Assembly (NCBI RefSeq): GCF_030409055.1
Contig: NZ_CP116619.1
Span: 1,397,628 to 1,461,627, forward strand
DNA: 64,000 bases
Direction: 5' to 3'
Source: Trichocoleus desertorum NBK24
Lineage (GTDB): Bacteria > Cyanobacteriota > Cyanobacteriia > FACHB-46
Part shown: positions 17,503 through 26,785 of the stretch, piece after piece
Layout: each line of letters opens with the position of its first letter
How positions within the stretch are numbered: position 1 is the first letter of the stretch
Translations under genes and position numbers: made by a program
Notes under the pieces: generated by a model
Seen by the model: the letters and a program-made list of their open reading frames with translations, nothing else
Told to the model about the DNA's origin: nothing
The model's database searches: none

Positions 17503-19269
17503 ATGACACAAGCACAGCTTCAAGAAACTGCCAACATCGCCGCCCACGGTTCCGAGCCTAAAGTAACCCATTGGCGCGAGTATTTTGGCTTTAGTACTGA
17601 CCACAAGGTGATTGGGATTCAGTACCTGGTCACTACGTTTATCTTCTATTTAATTGGTGGTGTCTTGGCGACTGCCGTCCGCACCGAATTGGCAACGCCA
17701 GAGGTTGATTTTGTTAGCCGTGAGGTTTACAACAGCTTATTTACAGTCCACGCCACGATCATGATCTTTTTGTGGATCGTGCCTGCGGGGACGGGTGGCT
17801 TTGGCAACTTCTTGGTGCCTCTACTGATTGGGGCCAGAGACATGGCCTTTCCCCGGCTAAACGCGATCGCCTTCTGGATCATTCCGCCCGCAGGCTTGTT
17901 ACTGCTTAGTAGCTTTCTAGTGGGGGCACCAGGTTCAGGTTGGACTTCTTATCCACCTCTGAGCACCATGGCTGCTGGCAAGGCTGGAGAAGCGATCTGG
18001 ATCATGAGCGTGTTGCTGCTTGGAACCTCTTCGATCTTGGCGGCGGTCAACTTCATCGTCACGATTGTGAAGATGCGGACTCCCGGCATGGGCTATAACC
18101 AGATGCCGTTGTTTTGCTGGGCGATGCTCGCGACTTCAGCCTTAGCACTGATTGCGACTCCAGTTCTAGCAGGCGCACTGATTCTCTTAGCCTTTGATTT
18201 GCTGGCAGGTACGGCATTTTTTAACCCCACGGGTGGCGGTGACCCGATTGTTTACCAGCACTTGTTCTGGTTTTACTCGCACCCCGCCGTTTACATTATG
18301 ATCTTGCCTTTCTTTGGCATGATCTCAGAGATTTTGCCTGTCCATGCTCGCAAGCCCATCTTTGGCTATAAGGCGATCGCTTACTCCAGCTTAGCGATCA
18401 GCTTTTTGGGCCTGATCGTGTGGGCACACCACATGTTCACCAGTGGCACCCCCGCTTGGCTGCGCATGTTCTTCATGATCACGACAATGGTGATCGCGGT
18501 TCCCACCGGGATCAAGGTGTTCAGTTGGCTGGCTACTATTTGGGGCGGCAAGCTACGGCTCAACAGCGCCATGCTGTTTGCAATGGGCTTTGTCTCCATG
18601 TTTGTGATCGGTGGCATCAGCGGCGTCATGGTGGCGGCTGTCCCCTTTGATATTCATGTTCACGACACCTACTTTGTCGTCGCCCACCTGCACTACGTCC
18701 TATTTGGCGGCAGCGTTTTTGGCATCTACGCTGGCTTCTATCACTGGTTCCCCAAAATGACGGGGCGGATGCTGAATGAAACCTGGGGCAAAATTCACTT
18801 TGCCATGATGTTGGTTGGCTTCAACATTACTTTCATGCCCATGCACAAGCTAGGGATGGAAGGGATGAACCGACGCATTGCTGAGTATGATCCCAAGTTC
18901 GCTACCCTGAACTTAATTTGTTCGGTCGGTGCTTATTTGCTGGCTCTCTCTACCATTCCCTTCATTGTGAATGCTTGCTGGAGTTGGATAGCCGGTCCCA
19001 AAGCACCAGACAACCCCTGGCAAGGTCTCACCTTAGAGTGGATGACGACTTCCCCACCTCCTGTGGAAAACTTTGAGAGTGATCCCGTCTTGGCTACAGG
19101 CCCGTATGACTATGGCATGGGCAGTCGCGCCACTCAGGTAGATGTGCCCTTCTCGGATGCTCGCGATCCAGCTTTATCGGCGGGTCCTAGTTCCGCGCTC
19201 AGAGCTGAGCCTGATCCGGCGGTTGCGGTTCATCCTGACGATCGCCAAGGCGAAAGCCATAACCGCTGA
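17503..19269 (+). CDS. ctaD: Cytochrome c oxidase subunit I
   Basis: Subunit I of the aa3-type oxidase contains heme a and the heme a3-CuB site where oxygen is reduced. Signature segments are clear: TVHATIMIFLWIVPAGTGGFGN with a heme a ligand His, the CuB/tyrosine motif in FWFYSHPAVYIMILPFFG, the CuB histidine pair in VWAHHMFTSG, and HDTYFVVAHLHYVLFGG with the heme a3 and heme a histidines. About twelve membrane helices are followed by a polar tail of roughly 70 residues. ATG 17503 is chosen over TTG 17497. It follows ctaC by 88 bases and precedes ctaE by 49. Confidence 0.98.
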   Translation: MTQAQLQETANIAAHGSEPKVTHWREYFGFSTDHKVIGIQYLVTTFIFYLIGGVLATAVRTELATPEVDFVSREVYNSLFTVHATIMIFLWIVPAGTGGFGNFLVPLLIGARDMAFPRLNAIAFWIIPPAGLLLLSSFLVGAPGSGWTSYPPLSTMAAGKAGEAIWIMSVLLLGTSSILAAVNFIVTIVKMRTPGMGYNQMPLFCWAMLATSALALIATPVLAGALILLAFDLLAGTAFFNPTGGGDPIVYQHLFWFYSHPAVYIMILPFFGMISEILPVHARKPIFGYKAIAYSSLAISFLGLIVWAHHMFTSGTPAWLRMFFMITTMVIAVPTGIKVFSWLATIWGGKLRLNSAMLFAMGFVSMFVIGGISGVMVAAVPFDIHVHDTYFVVAHLHYVLFGGSVFGIYAGFYHWFPKMTGRMLNETWGKIHFAMMLVGFNITFMPMHKLGMEGMNRRIAEYDPKFATLNLICSVGAYLLALSTIPFIVNACWSWIAGPKAPDNPWQGLTLEWMTTSPPPVENFESDPVLATGPYDYGMGSRATQVDVPFSDARDPALSAGPSSALRAEPDPAVAVHPDDRQGESHNR

Positions 19270-19318
19270 TCAACCCAGATCGACGCACTTGTCGTTGCGC
19301 TAAAGGCATTGGAGATTC

Positions 19319-19951
19319 ATGCAAGGTTCCACGATTGATCCGTCAAAAGCTGAGCTAAATTACCATCATCAAGCCGAAGCGTCAGAAGTTTCGGCGCATG
19401 GAGTTGAGCATCACGACTATCGCTTACTAGGTGTGATTGTGTTCCTGATTGCTGAGGGCATGATCTTCTTGGGCTTGTTTACGGCCTACCTCACCTTCCG
19501 GGCCGTAGCTCCCAGTTGGCCCCCCGCAGGGACACCCAAGTTGGAGTTACTTTTGCCTAGCATCAACACGGTCATTCTGATTGCTAGCAGTTTTGTCATC
19601 CACCAAGCAGATACCGCCGTTAAAAAAGACGACGTTAAGGGATTGCGGACTTGGTTTGGTGTCACCGCTTTGATGGGAGCCATCTTCTTGTGCGGTCAGA
19701 TTTATGAGTACAAGCACTTAGAATTTGGCCTCACTTCAAACTTGTTTGGCAGCACCTTCTATGTGTTGACTGGCTTCCACGGTTTACACGTTTGCTTTGG
19801 CCTATTGCTAATGCTGGGTGTGCTGTGGCGATCGCTCAAGCCAAACCATTACTCGAAGGAGCATCACTTTGGCGTCGAAGCTGCCGAATTGTATTGGCAC
19901 TTTGTTGACGTGATTTGGGTTTTGCTCTTTCTCCTGCTCTACTTGCTTTAA
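19319..19951 (+). CDS. ctaE: Cytochrome c oxidase subunit III
   Basis: Subunit III stabilises subunit I and supports proton uptake and oxygen access. The 210-residue protein has five hydrophobic helices, the short form usual in cyanobacteria. It contains GVIVFLIAEGMIFLGLFTAYL, the FYVLTGFHGLHVCFGL segment (conserved histidines) and the C-terminal AELYWHFVDVIWVLLF motif, all diagnostic. ATG 19319 starts after a GGAG site. A perfect terminator 26 bases after the stop ends the operon. Confidence 0.97.
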   Translation: MQGSTIDPSKAELNYHHQAEASEVSAHGVEHHDYRLLGVIVFLIAEGMIFLGLFTAYLTFRAVAPSWPPAGTPKLELLLPSINTVILIASSFVIHQADTAVKKDDVKGLRTWFGVTALMGAIFLCGQIYEYKHLEFGLTSNLFGSTFYVLTGFHGLHVCFGLLLMLGVLWRSLKPNHYSKEHHFGVEAAELYWHFVDVIWVLLFLLLYLL

Positions 19952-19976
19952 AACGGGCAACCCATTCATGATTCCT

Positions 19977-19998
19977 ACCCCCTCCCTAGGGGGTTTTT
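19977..19998 (+). terminator. Intrinsic terminator of the ctaCDE operon
   Basis: ACCCCCT (19977-19983) and AGGGGGT (19988-19994) form a perfect 7-bp stem with a CCCT loop, followed by TTTTT. It lies 26 bases after the ctaE stop codon. Confidence 0.92.
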
Positions 19999-20048
19999 AA
20001 TTGCCAGCAACTATAGATAATGCGTTGTATAGAAGCCGAGGGTTGGCA

Positions 20049-21278
20049 GTGAAGTACGATAAATCTTTTCTTCCAGAAGTTTTTTCAGAAGTTCTTTCAG
20101 GCGTGGGGGCATACTTTAGGGCTTACCGTCGAGCCTTGGGCGCACTGGTTTTGGTCATCCCGCTCTTGCTCACTGCTTGCGGTGTGCCTAGAATTTCTGC
20201 TGAATCCAGGCTGTTTTTAGACCGCTCCCTAGAGTTTCTGGGGGAGTATCAACTGCCGCAGTCTACGTACAACAACACCCCAGTTGGAGCGTTATCAGCC
20301 CTGACTTATGATCGGCAGCGCGATCGCTTTTATGCTGTTTCTAATGATTCTAGTCAGCAGGCACCTGCCAGGTTTTACACCTTCAAGCTCAGTGTTGATG
20401 CAAGTGATCCGGAAGCTCCCAAAATTCAGCGACTAGAAGTTGAGCAAGTCACCACCCTAAAACAGGACAACGGCCAACCCTATCCACCTAATACGATCGC
20501 TCCTGCGGGCATTGGTCTGTCTCCACAAAGTTCTGTTTTCATTTCAAGCGACAACTTAGATGCGGCGGGGACCACACCTTTAGTCGGCGAGTTTGATCTA
20601 GCCACTGGCAAGTTACGGCAACGGCTACCGATCCCGAATCGGTTCTTACCCAATACGGGTACACTAGAAGCACCTGTCGGAGTCCAAGCACATGGAGCCT
20701 TTTCAGCCCTTACCCTTAGCGCTCCTAGTGTCAGCCCTGCTAACTTAGAACCGTTTCGCATCTTCACTGCCACTCAATCAGCCTTGGTACAAGACCGCGA
20801 AACAGAGAACCAAACCGCCAATAATCGCTTACTCCACTACCTAATTGGAGATGGCCCCCCGGTACTGATTGCCGAGCATGTGTATCCCATCAAAGCTCCT
20901 CCCGTGGGCGCGATCGCCCCTCAACTCACAGAACTCATGGTTCTCGATCAAGGCGGGCATTTCTTGAGCTTGGAAGAAACCCTCGATGACACCAACCCCT
21001 CCGCCGAGATTTTTCAACTGGCAATGGGCAGTGCTACAGACACTTCAAGTTTGCCCAGCCTCCAAGGGGCAGAAGGAATTCAACCAATTCGTAAGCGATC
21101 GCTGTTGGATTTGAATAAGCTCGGAATTACGCTAGGCGACTTAGCGGGGATGACTTTGGGGCCACAGTTACCAGACGGTTCTCAGAGTCTATTGCTGGTC
21201 AGCAACAATCATCTGCAAGCTGAACAGCCAACTCAGGTTCTCTTGTTTCGCCTCACAAATTCTGGCCAAGCAAGCTGA
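20049..21278 (+). CDS. Esterase-like/phytase-family lipoprotein
   Basis: The mature part resembles proteins carrying the phytase-associated esterase-like domain (PF13449 type), beta-propeller-like secreted proteins of uncertain activity. Features include YQLPQSTYNNTPVGALSALTYD, FYAVSNDSSQQAPARFYTF and the C-terminal LLLVSNNHLQAEQPTQVLLFRL. An N-terminal hydrophobic stretch ends in LLLTAC, a lipobox, so the protein is probably lipid-anchored outside the cytoplasm. The start is uncertain: GTG 20049 has a GAGG site, GTG 20103 would give a more typical 26-residue signal, and TTG 20001 abuts the terminator. It lies upstream of phoD on the same strand, in line with a role in phosphate scavenging, which is inference. 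Confidence 0.75.
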   Translation: MKYDKSFLPEVFSEVLSGVGAYFRAYRRALGALVLVIPLLLTACGVPRISAESRLFLDRSLEFLGEYQLPQSTYNNTPVGALSALTYDRQRDRFYAVSNDSSQQAPARFYTFKLSVDASDPEAPKIQRLEVEQVTTLKQDNGQPYPPNTIAPAGIGLSPQSSVFISSDNLDAAGTTPLVGEFDLATGKLRQRLPIPNRFLPNTGTLEAPVGVQAHGAFSALTLSAPSVSPANLEPFRIFTATQSALVQDRETENQTANNRLLHYLIGDGPPVLIAEHVYPIKAPPVGAIAPQLTELMVLDQGGHFLSLEETLDDTNPSAEIFQLAMGSATDTSSLPSLQGAEGIQPIRKRSLLDLNKLGITLGDLAGMTLGPQLPDGSQSLLLVSNNHLQAEQPTQVLLFRLTNSGQAS

Positions 21279-21315
21279 CATTTATTTAGATCAGTTCCAT
21301 CACCAATTAATTTGA

Positions 21316-21345
21316 CTTTAATAACCTCTTGAAGCCTCGTTAATG
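21316..21345 (+). promoter_or_regulatory. Weak Pho-box-like direct repeats upstream of phoD
   Basis: Three TTAA-containing or related octamers recur at about 11-base spacing (CTTTAATA, TCTTGAAG, CGTTAATG). Cyanobacterial Pho boxes are direct repeats of a YTTAAYYW-like octamer with short spacers. The match is partial, so this is only a candidate PhoB-binding site. Confidence 0.25.
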
Positions 21346-21467
21346 CCCTACTGATAGGTTATTTTTAGGCGAGCAGACGCTTGCAGGGCTATTGGTCGGA
21401 TCATTACTTGGCACTGCTGAAAAAGTTCTGCTTTTAGCTAGGGTGAGAAGAGGAAAAGATAAATGCT

Positions 21468-23029
21468 TTGCAGTTTGACCGTTTGCTGTCCGCTCGTCTG
21501 AAGCGGCGTAGCTTAATCATTGGGGCGGGCGCTTTAGCAGGACTCGCGATCGCCAGTCAGACCAATCGAGTCATTGCAACTCCTCGCTTCACGGACTACC
21601 CCTTCAGCCTGGGTGTGGCCTCTGGCGATCCGTTGCCTACCAGTGTGGTGCTATGGACCAGGCTTGCTCCTGATCCCCTCAATGGCGGTGGCATGATCCC
21701 CAACCCTGTACCGATCCAATGGCAGGTTGCAACCGATGCCACGATGCGACAAGTAGTGCGACGAGGCACCGCAACGGCCACCCCGGAGCTAGCCCACTCC
21801 GTACGTGTAGTGGTGGAAGGCTTGCAACCCAATCGCTGGTACTGGTACCAATTCCAAGTCGGCAATGAAATTAGTCCCATTGGCCGCACTCGGACTGCTC
21901 CTGCTTTAGGCGATCGCCTCGCTCGTTTTCGCTTTGCCTTTGCTTCCTGTCAAGACTGGCAAAACGGCTATTACACGGCTTACAAACATTTGGCGGCAGA
22001 GGATCTGGATCTAGTCCTGCACTTAGGCGACTACATCTATGAATACGGCCCCGAAGCAGGCAAACCCAGACAACACAACGGTCCTGAAATTGTCAGCCTA
22101 GAAGATTACCGCAACCGCCACGCCCTCTACAAAACTGACCCTAACCTTCAAGCGGCTCATGCCAACTTTCCTTGGATCGTCACCTGGGATGACCATGAAG
22201 TTGACAACAACTACGCCGATGCCATTCCCGAAGACGGCCAAAGCCAAAAGCGTTTCTGAGCCGTCGAGCCAATGCGTACCGAGCGTACTACGAGCACATG
22301 CCTTTACGTCCCGGTGCGTTTCCCCAAGGGTCAGACTTACAGCTCTATCGCCGCTTTGCTTTTGGAAACTTGCTGGAATTGAACGTGCTGGATACTCGGC
22401 AATATCGCACTGACCAGCCTTGCGGAGATGAACTCAAGCCTCGCTGTTCAGAAGCTTTTGTGCCTCAAGCAACCCTTACAGGCACCAAGCAGGAAAGATG
22501 GCTCTTCCGAAATTTAACCCGTTCGCGATCGCGCTGGAATGTCTTGGCTCAGCAAGTGATGTTCGCTCAGTTCGACTTTGACCCACGACCGACCTCCGAG
22601 CTGTTCAATATGGATCAGTGGGATGGTTATGTGGCAGCTCGGCAGCGTTTGCTCCAGTTTCTCCAAAGTCGCCAACCTAGCAATCCAATTGTCCTCACGG
22701 GTGACATTCACTCTAGCTGGGTTCACGACTTAAAGGCCGATTTTAACAATCCTAATTCAGCCACCCTCGGTACTGAATTTGTCGGCACCTCTATCACTTC
22801 TGATTTCCCTCAAGCCTTTATTGCGCCTGTCACCGCCGCCTTGCCTGCTAACCCTCACACCAAGTTTTTTGATGGAGCCTTCCGGGGCTACGTCCGCTGC
22901 GAGGTGACACCCCAGCAATGGCAAACTGATTTCCGCGTTGTGTCTACTATTCTGGCTCCTGATGCTCCTGTCAGTACGCTGGCGAGTTTTGTCATACCTG
23001 ATGGACAGCCCGGAGCCCAGCGGATTTAA
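21468..23029 (+). pseudogene. phoD: Alkaline phosphatase PhoD, interrupted by a single-base frameshift
   Basis: PhoD is a Tat-exported phosphodiesterase/alkaline phosphatase that releases phosphate outside the cell. The first frame (21468-22259, TTG start, AGGA site upstream) has a twin-arginine signal ([10 protein letters not shown]), [38 protein letters not shown] and [11 protein letters not shown], then stops at TGA 22257. The second frame, one base back, resumes exactly with [19 protein letters not shown] and runs to 23029, with LTGDIHSSWVHDL carrying late metal ligands. Everything needed for a PhoD of about 520 residues is present except one base near 22253-22256 (TTTCTGAGC, where TTTCCTGAGC would keep the frame). 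It could be a true mutation, a sequencing error or, less likely, P-site slippage. Confidence 0.88.
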
Positions 23030-23174
23030 CCAAAATCACCGACGATAGCAATACTAATCAAGCGATCGCTACCGTCTAGCTTCAAGACTGGTGCTCAAAA
23101 ACTGGCGGCGAAAAACTAGCGCAATCCTAGACAATAGTGGGGATCACTTTTAGATATGCGGTTTTAATTTTTCC

Positions 23175-23765
23175 ATGACTCACGCGACTGATGTTGGCAC
23201 CTTGGCCCGCTGGATGGCAGCAGACTTTAGCAACCAAGCACAAGCATTTGAGAACCCACCCTTCTTTGCCCATATCCGGGTTTGTATGCGTCCCATTCCC
23301 CAACAAATTCTATCTGGCGTCAGCCTGCTGGTTGAGCAAGCCTATGATTATCAGTTGAATGATCCCTATCGGGTACGAGTGCTCAATTTGTTGGTGCAGG
23401 GCGATCGCATTGAAATCGAGAACTACACCGTCCGGGAAGAAGCGCGGTTTTATGGAGCCTCGCGAGACCTAGAACGCCTTAAAACGCTCCAAGCTGAGGA
23501 TCTAGAAAAGTTACCCAGATGCAACATGATTGCCGAATGGACGGGCAACAGCTTCAAAGGCTATGTAGAACCCGGTAAAGGCTGCATCGTGGTTCGCAAA
23601 GGCCAAACCACCTATCTCGACAGCACATTTGAGATAGACGGCGAAAAATTTATTAGCCACGATCGCGGTCGAGATCCTGAAACAGACGAGCATGTCTGGG
23701 GCGCACTCGCAGGTCCCTTCCATTTCGTCCGTTGGGCTAACTTTGGCGAAGAGGTAAGACTTTAA
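23175..23765 (+). CDS. cpcT: Phycobiliprotein lyase, CpcT/CpeT family
   Basis: CpcT attaches phycocyanobilin to Cys-153-type sites on the beta subunits of phycocyanin and phycoerythrocyanin, for the phycobilisome antenna. The 196-residue protein matches the family along its whole length: TLARWMAADFSNQAQAFE at the N-terminus, FFAHIRVCMRPIP, the QAYDYQLNDPYRVRVLNL segment, CNMIAEWTGNSFKGYVEPGK and the C-terminal HVWGALAGPFHFVRWANFGEE. The lyase binds its bilin within a calycin barrel. It starts at ATG 23175. It is separated from sqdB by 186 bases and is not beside other phycobilisome genes here. Confidence 0.93.
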   Translation: MTHATDVGTLARWMAADFSNQAQAFENPPFFAHIRVCMRPIPQQILSGVSLLVEQAYDYQLNDPYRVRVLNLLVQGDRIEIENYTVREEARFYGASRDLERLKTLQAEDLEKLPRCNMIAEWTGNSFKGYVEPGKGCIVVRKGQTTYLDSTFEIDGEKFISHDRGRDPETDEHVWGALAGPFHFVRWANFGEEVRL

Positions 23766-23777
23766 AAATTTCTGCTC

Positions 23778-23855
23778 CGGGAGGAGGTCTCAATGACCCC
23801 CATTCCTGGTACGGTGTGTAGAAGGCTCTCGAAGTTCATTCCAGTCTTGGACTGA
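23778..23855 (+). other. Candidate 20-codon leader ORF upstream of sqdB
   Basis: A GGGAGGAGG sequence close to the anti-16S consensus sits five bases before ATG 23793. A 20-codon reading frame (beginning MTPIPGTVCRRL) ends at TGA 23853-23855, about 97 bases upstream of the sqdB start. GGTC/GACC around the start codon could form a small hairpin. No family is recognised, and translation is inferred from the ribosome binding site alone. Confidence 0.3.
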
Positions 23856-23879
23856 CAGTGAACCCAGAGCTTAGTCTAG

Positions 23880-25103
<1,224 letters not shown>

Positions 25104-25111
25104 AGATTTAG

Positions 25112-25144
25112 AGCAGAGCTTCTTCTAGAGGCTCTGCTTTTTTT
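25112..25144 (+). terminator. Intrinsic terminator between sqdB and sqdX
   Basis: AGCAGAGC (25112-25119) pairs with GCTCTGCT (25131-25138) around an 11-base loop and is followed by a run of T residues to 25144. It starts 8 bases after the sqdB stop and ends 43 bases before sqdX. Confidence 0.88.
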
Positions 25145-25187
25145 CAACCCTAAAAAAGTTGTCAGCAATTAAATATTTCCAGACTTT

Positions 25188-26321
25188 ATGCGAATTGCTC
25201 TATTCACTGAAACCTTTTTGCCCAAGGTTGATGGAATTGTTACGCGCCTACGCCATACAGTTGAGCACTTACAGCGTGCTGGCGATCAAGTGCTTATTTT
25301 CTCCCCTGATGGAGGATTAACGGAGTACAAAGGTGCCAAAATTTATGGAGTACCAGGAATTCCACTACCGCTATACCCAGAGCTGAAGCTGGCTTTTCCT
25401 CGCCCTTCAATTGGGGAAGCCTTAGAGCGATTTCGGCCAGACCTGGTTCATATCGTCAATCCAGCTGTCCTAGGATTGGCAGGTCTCTACTATAGTAAAA
25501 CGCTAAAAATTCCGTTAGTGGCTTCTTACCATACCCATCTCCCCAAATACTTAGAGCACTATGGTTTAGGGATGCTAGAAGGTTTGCTGTGGGAACTGCT
25601 CAAAGCGGGGCACAACCAAGCTCAACTAAATTTATGTACCTCCACTGCAATGGTGGAAGAACTAACCGCCCACGGCATTGAGCGAGTAGATCTCTGGCAG
25701 CGGGGTGTAGACACAGAAACCTTCCAACCTGATTTGGCAAGTCAGGAAATGCGATCGCGCCTCAGCCAAGGCCATCCCGATGCACCGTTATTGCTTTATG
25801 TAGGTCGTCTTTCTGCCGAAAAAGAAATCGATCGGATCAAGCCGATTCTAGAAGCAATTCCCAACGCTCGCTTGGCTTTAGTGGGAGATGGCCCCTATCG
25901 GCAAGAGCTAGAAAAGCATTTTGCTGGCACCCCCACCCACTTCGTTGGTTATCTCGGAGGCAAAGAGCTATCGAGTGCCTTTGCCTCTGCTGATGCGTTT
26001 GTCTTTCCTTCCCGAACCGAAACTTTAGGGCTAGTGCTTTTAGAAGCAATGGCCGCAGGATGCCCAGTGGTTGCAGCTCGCTCCGGCGGTATTCCTGACA
26101 TTGTCACCGATGGCGTGAATGGCTACCTATTTGACCCCACCGACGAACAAGGGGCGATCGCAGCCACTCAGACTTTGTTGAATCAAGTTGAGCAACGAGA
26201 AACTCTTCGGCACAATGCTCGTCTGGAAGCAGAACGTTGGGGTTGGGCCGCAGCGACTCGTCAACTTCAGGGTTACTACCGCGCCGTACTTAACTCCCAA
26301 GTTCTACCCTCAGCGGCTTAA
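25188..26321 (+). CDS. sqdX: Sulfoquinovosyltransferase, GT4 family
   Basis: SqdX transfers sulfoquinovose from UDP-sulfoquinovose to diacylglycerol, completing sulfolipid synthesis at the membrane. The 377-residue protein has the GT-B fold of family GT4: FTETFLPKVDGIVTRLRHTV at the N-terminus, the VDLWQRGVDTETF loop, LLYVGRLSAEKEID at the start of the C-terminal domain, and the E-x7-E motif PSRTETLGLVLLEAMAAGCP near residue 270. Its position just after sqdB supports the assignment over other GT4 enzymes. ATG 25188 is the natural start. Confidence 0.95.
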   Translation: MRIALFTETFLPKVDGIVTRLRHTVEHLQRAGDQVLIFSPDGGLTEYKGAKIYGVPGIPLPLYPELKLAFPRPSIGEALERFRPDLVHIVNPAVLGLAGLYYSKTLKIPLVASYHTHLPKYLEHYGLGMLEGLLWELLKAGHNQAQLNLCTSTAMVEELTAHGIERVDLWQRGVDTETFQPDLASQEMRSRLSQGHPDAPLLLYVGRLSAEKEIDRIKPILEAIPNARLALVGDGPYRQELEKHFAGTPTHFVGYLGGKELSSAFASADAFVFPSRTETLGLVLLEAMAAGCPVVAARSGGIPDIVTDGVNGYLFDPTDEQGAIAATQTLLNQVEQRETLRHNARLEAERWGWAAATRQLQGYYRAVLNSQVLPSAA

Positions 26322-26785
26322 GGTGGAGGACGACGCTATCTCTGAGGGGTTAATGAAGTTAAGAACACCGCAAAACTGACTTTTAACTTAGCCTGACTTC
26401 AGTTTTGTATAAGCTGCTGCTTGTTGGACTGTAAACAACCAGTTACATTCGTAGTGGTTCTGTTATTGCCAAGTATTGTAAGGGGATACTAACCTTGACT
26501 GAAACAGCGACCTGTTTTAGTGAAGCGCTCTCTTGATTAATCGGTGATACCTGACGACACTATAAACATGGATCGATCAAAAAATCTAAGAGAGTTTTGC
26601 CATGCCAACAACTCAATCGATTTTTCTGATTGATCCTCAGTGGCATCACCTAGACTAGAGCAAGCTACGCTAATGGACAGGACATGAGCTTAGTGTAGTG
26701 TCTATAAAAACATCTAATCCTCCTGCGATCGCCTCGCTCAGAATCCATCTACCAAGCATGGGCTTCTTTGCCCCTTTTATCGGTC
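26322..26785. other. Upstream region of the adenylate cyclase gene, 464 bp
   Basis: I see no supported gene. Very short frames occur (for example an 18-codon one from ATG 26601) without good ribosome binding sites. The stretch is moderately AT-rich and probably carries the cyclase promoter, but I cannot place it. Confidence 0.35.

Noticed and set aside
22200-22300. Programmed -1 frameshifting in phoD as the main explanation
   Set aside because: There is no canonical slippery heptamer; a one-base loss or sequencing error is simpler, though P-site slippage is kept as an option.
26601-26660. 18-codon ORF upstream of the adenylate cyclase gene
   Set aside because: The site before its ATG is weak and the peptide has no supporting feature.
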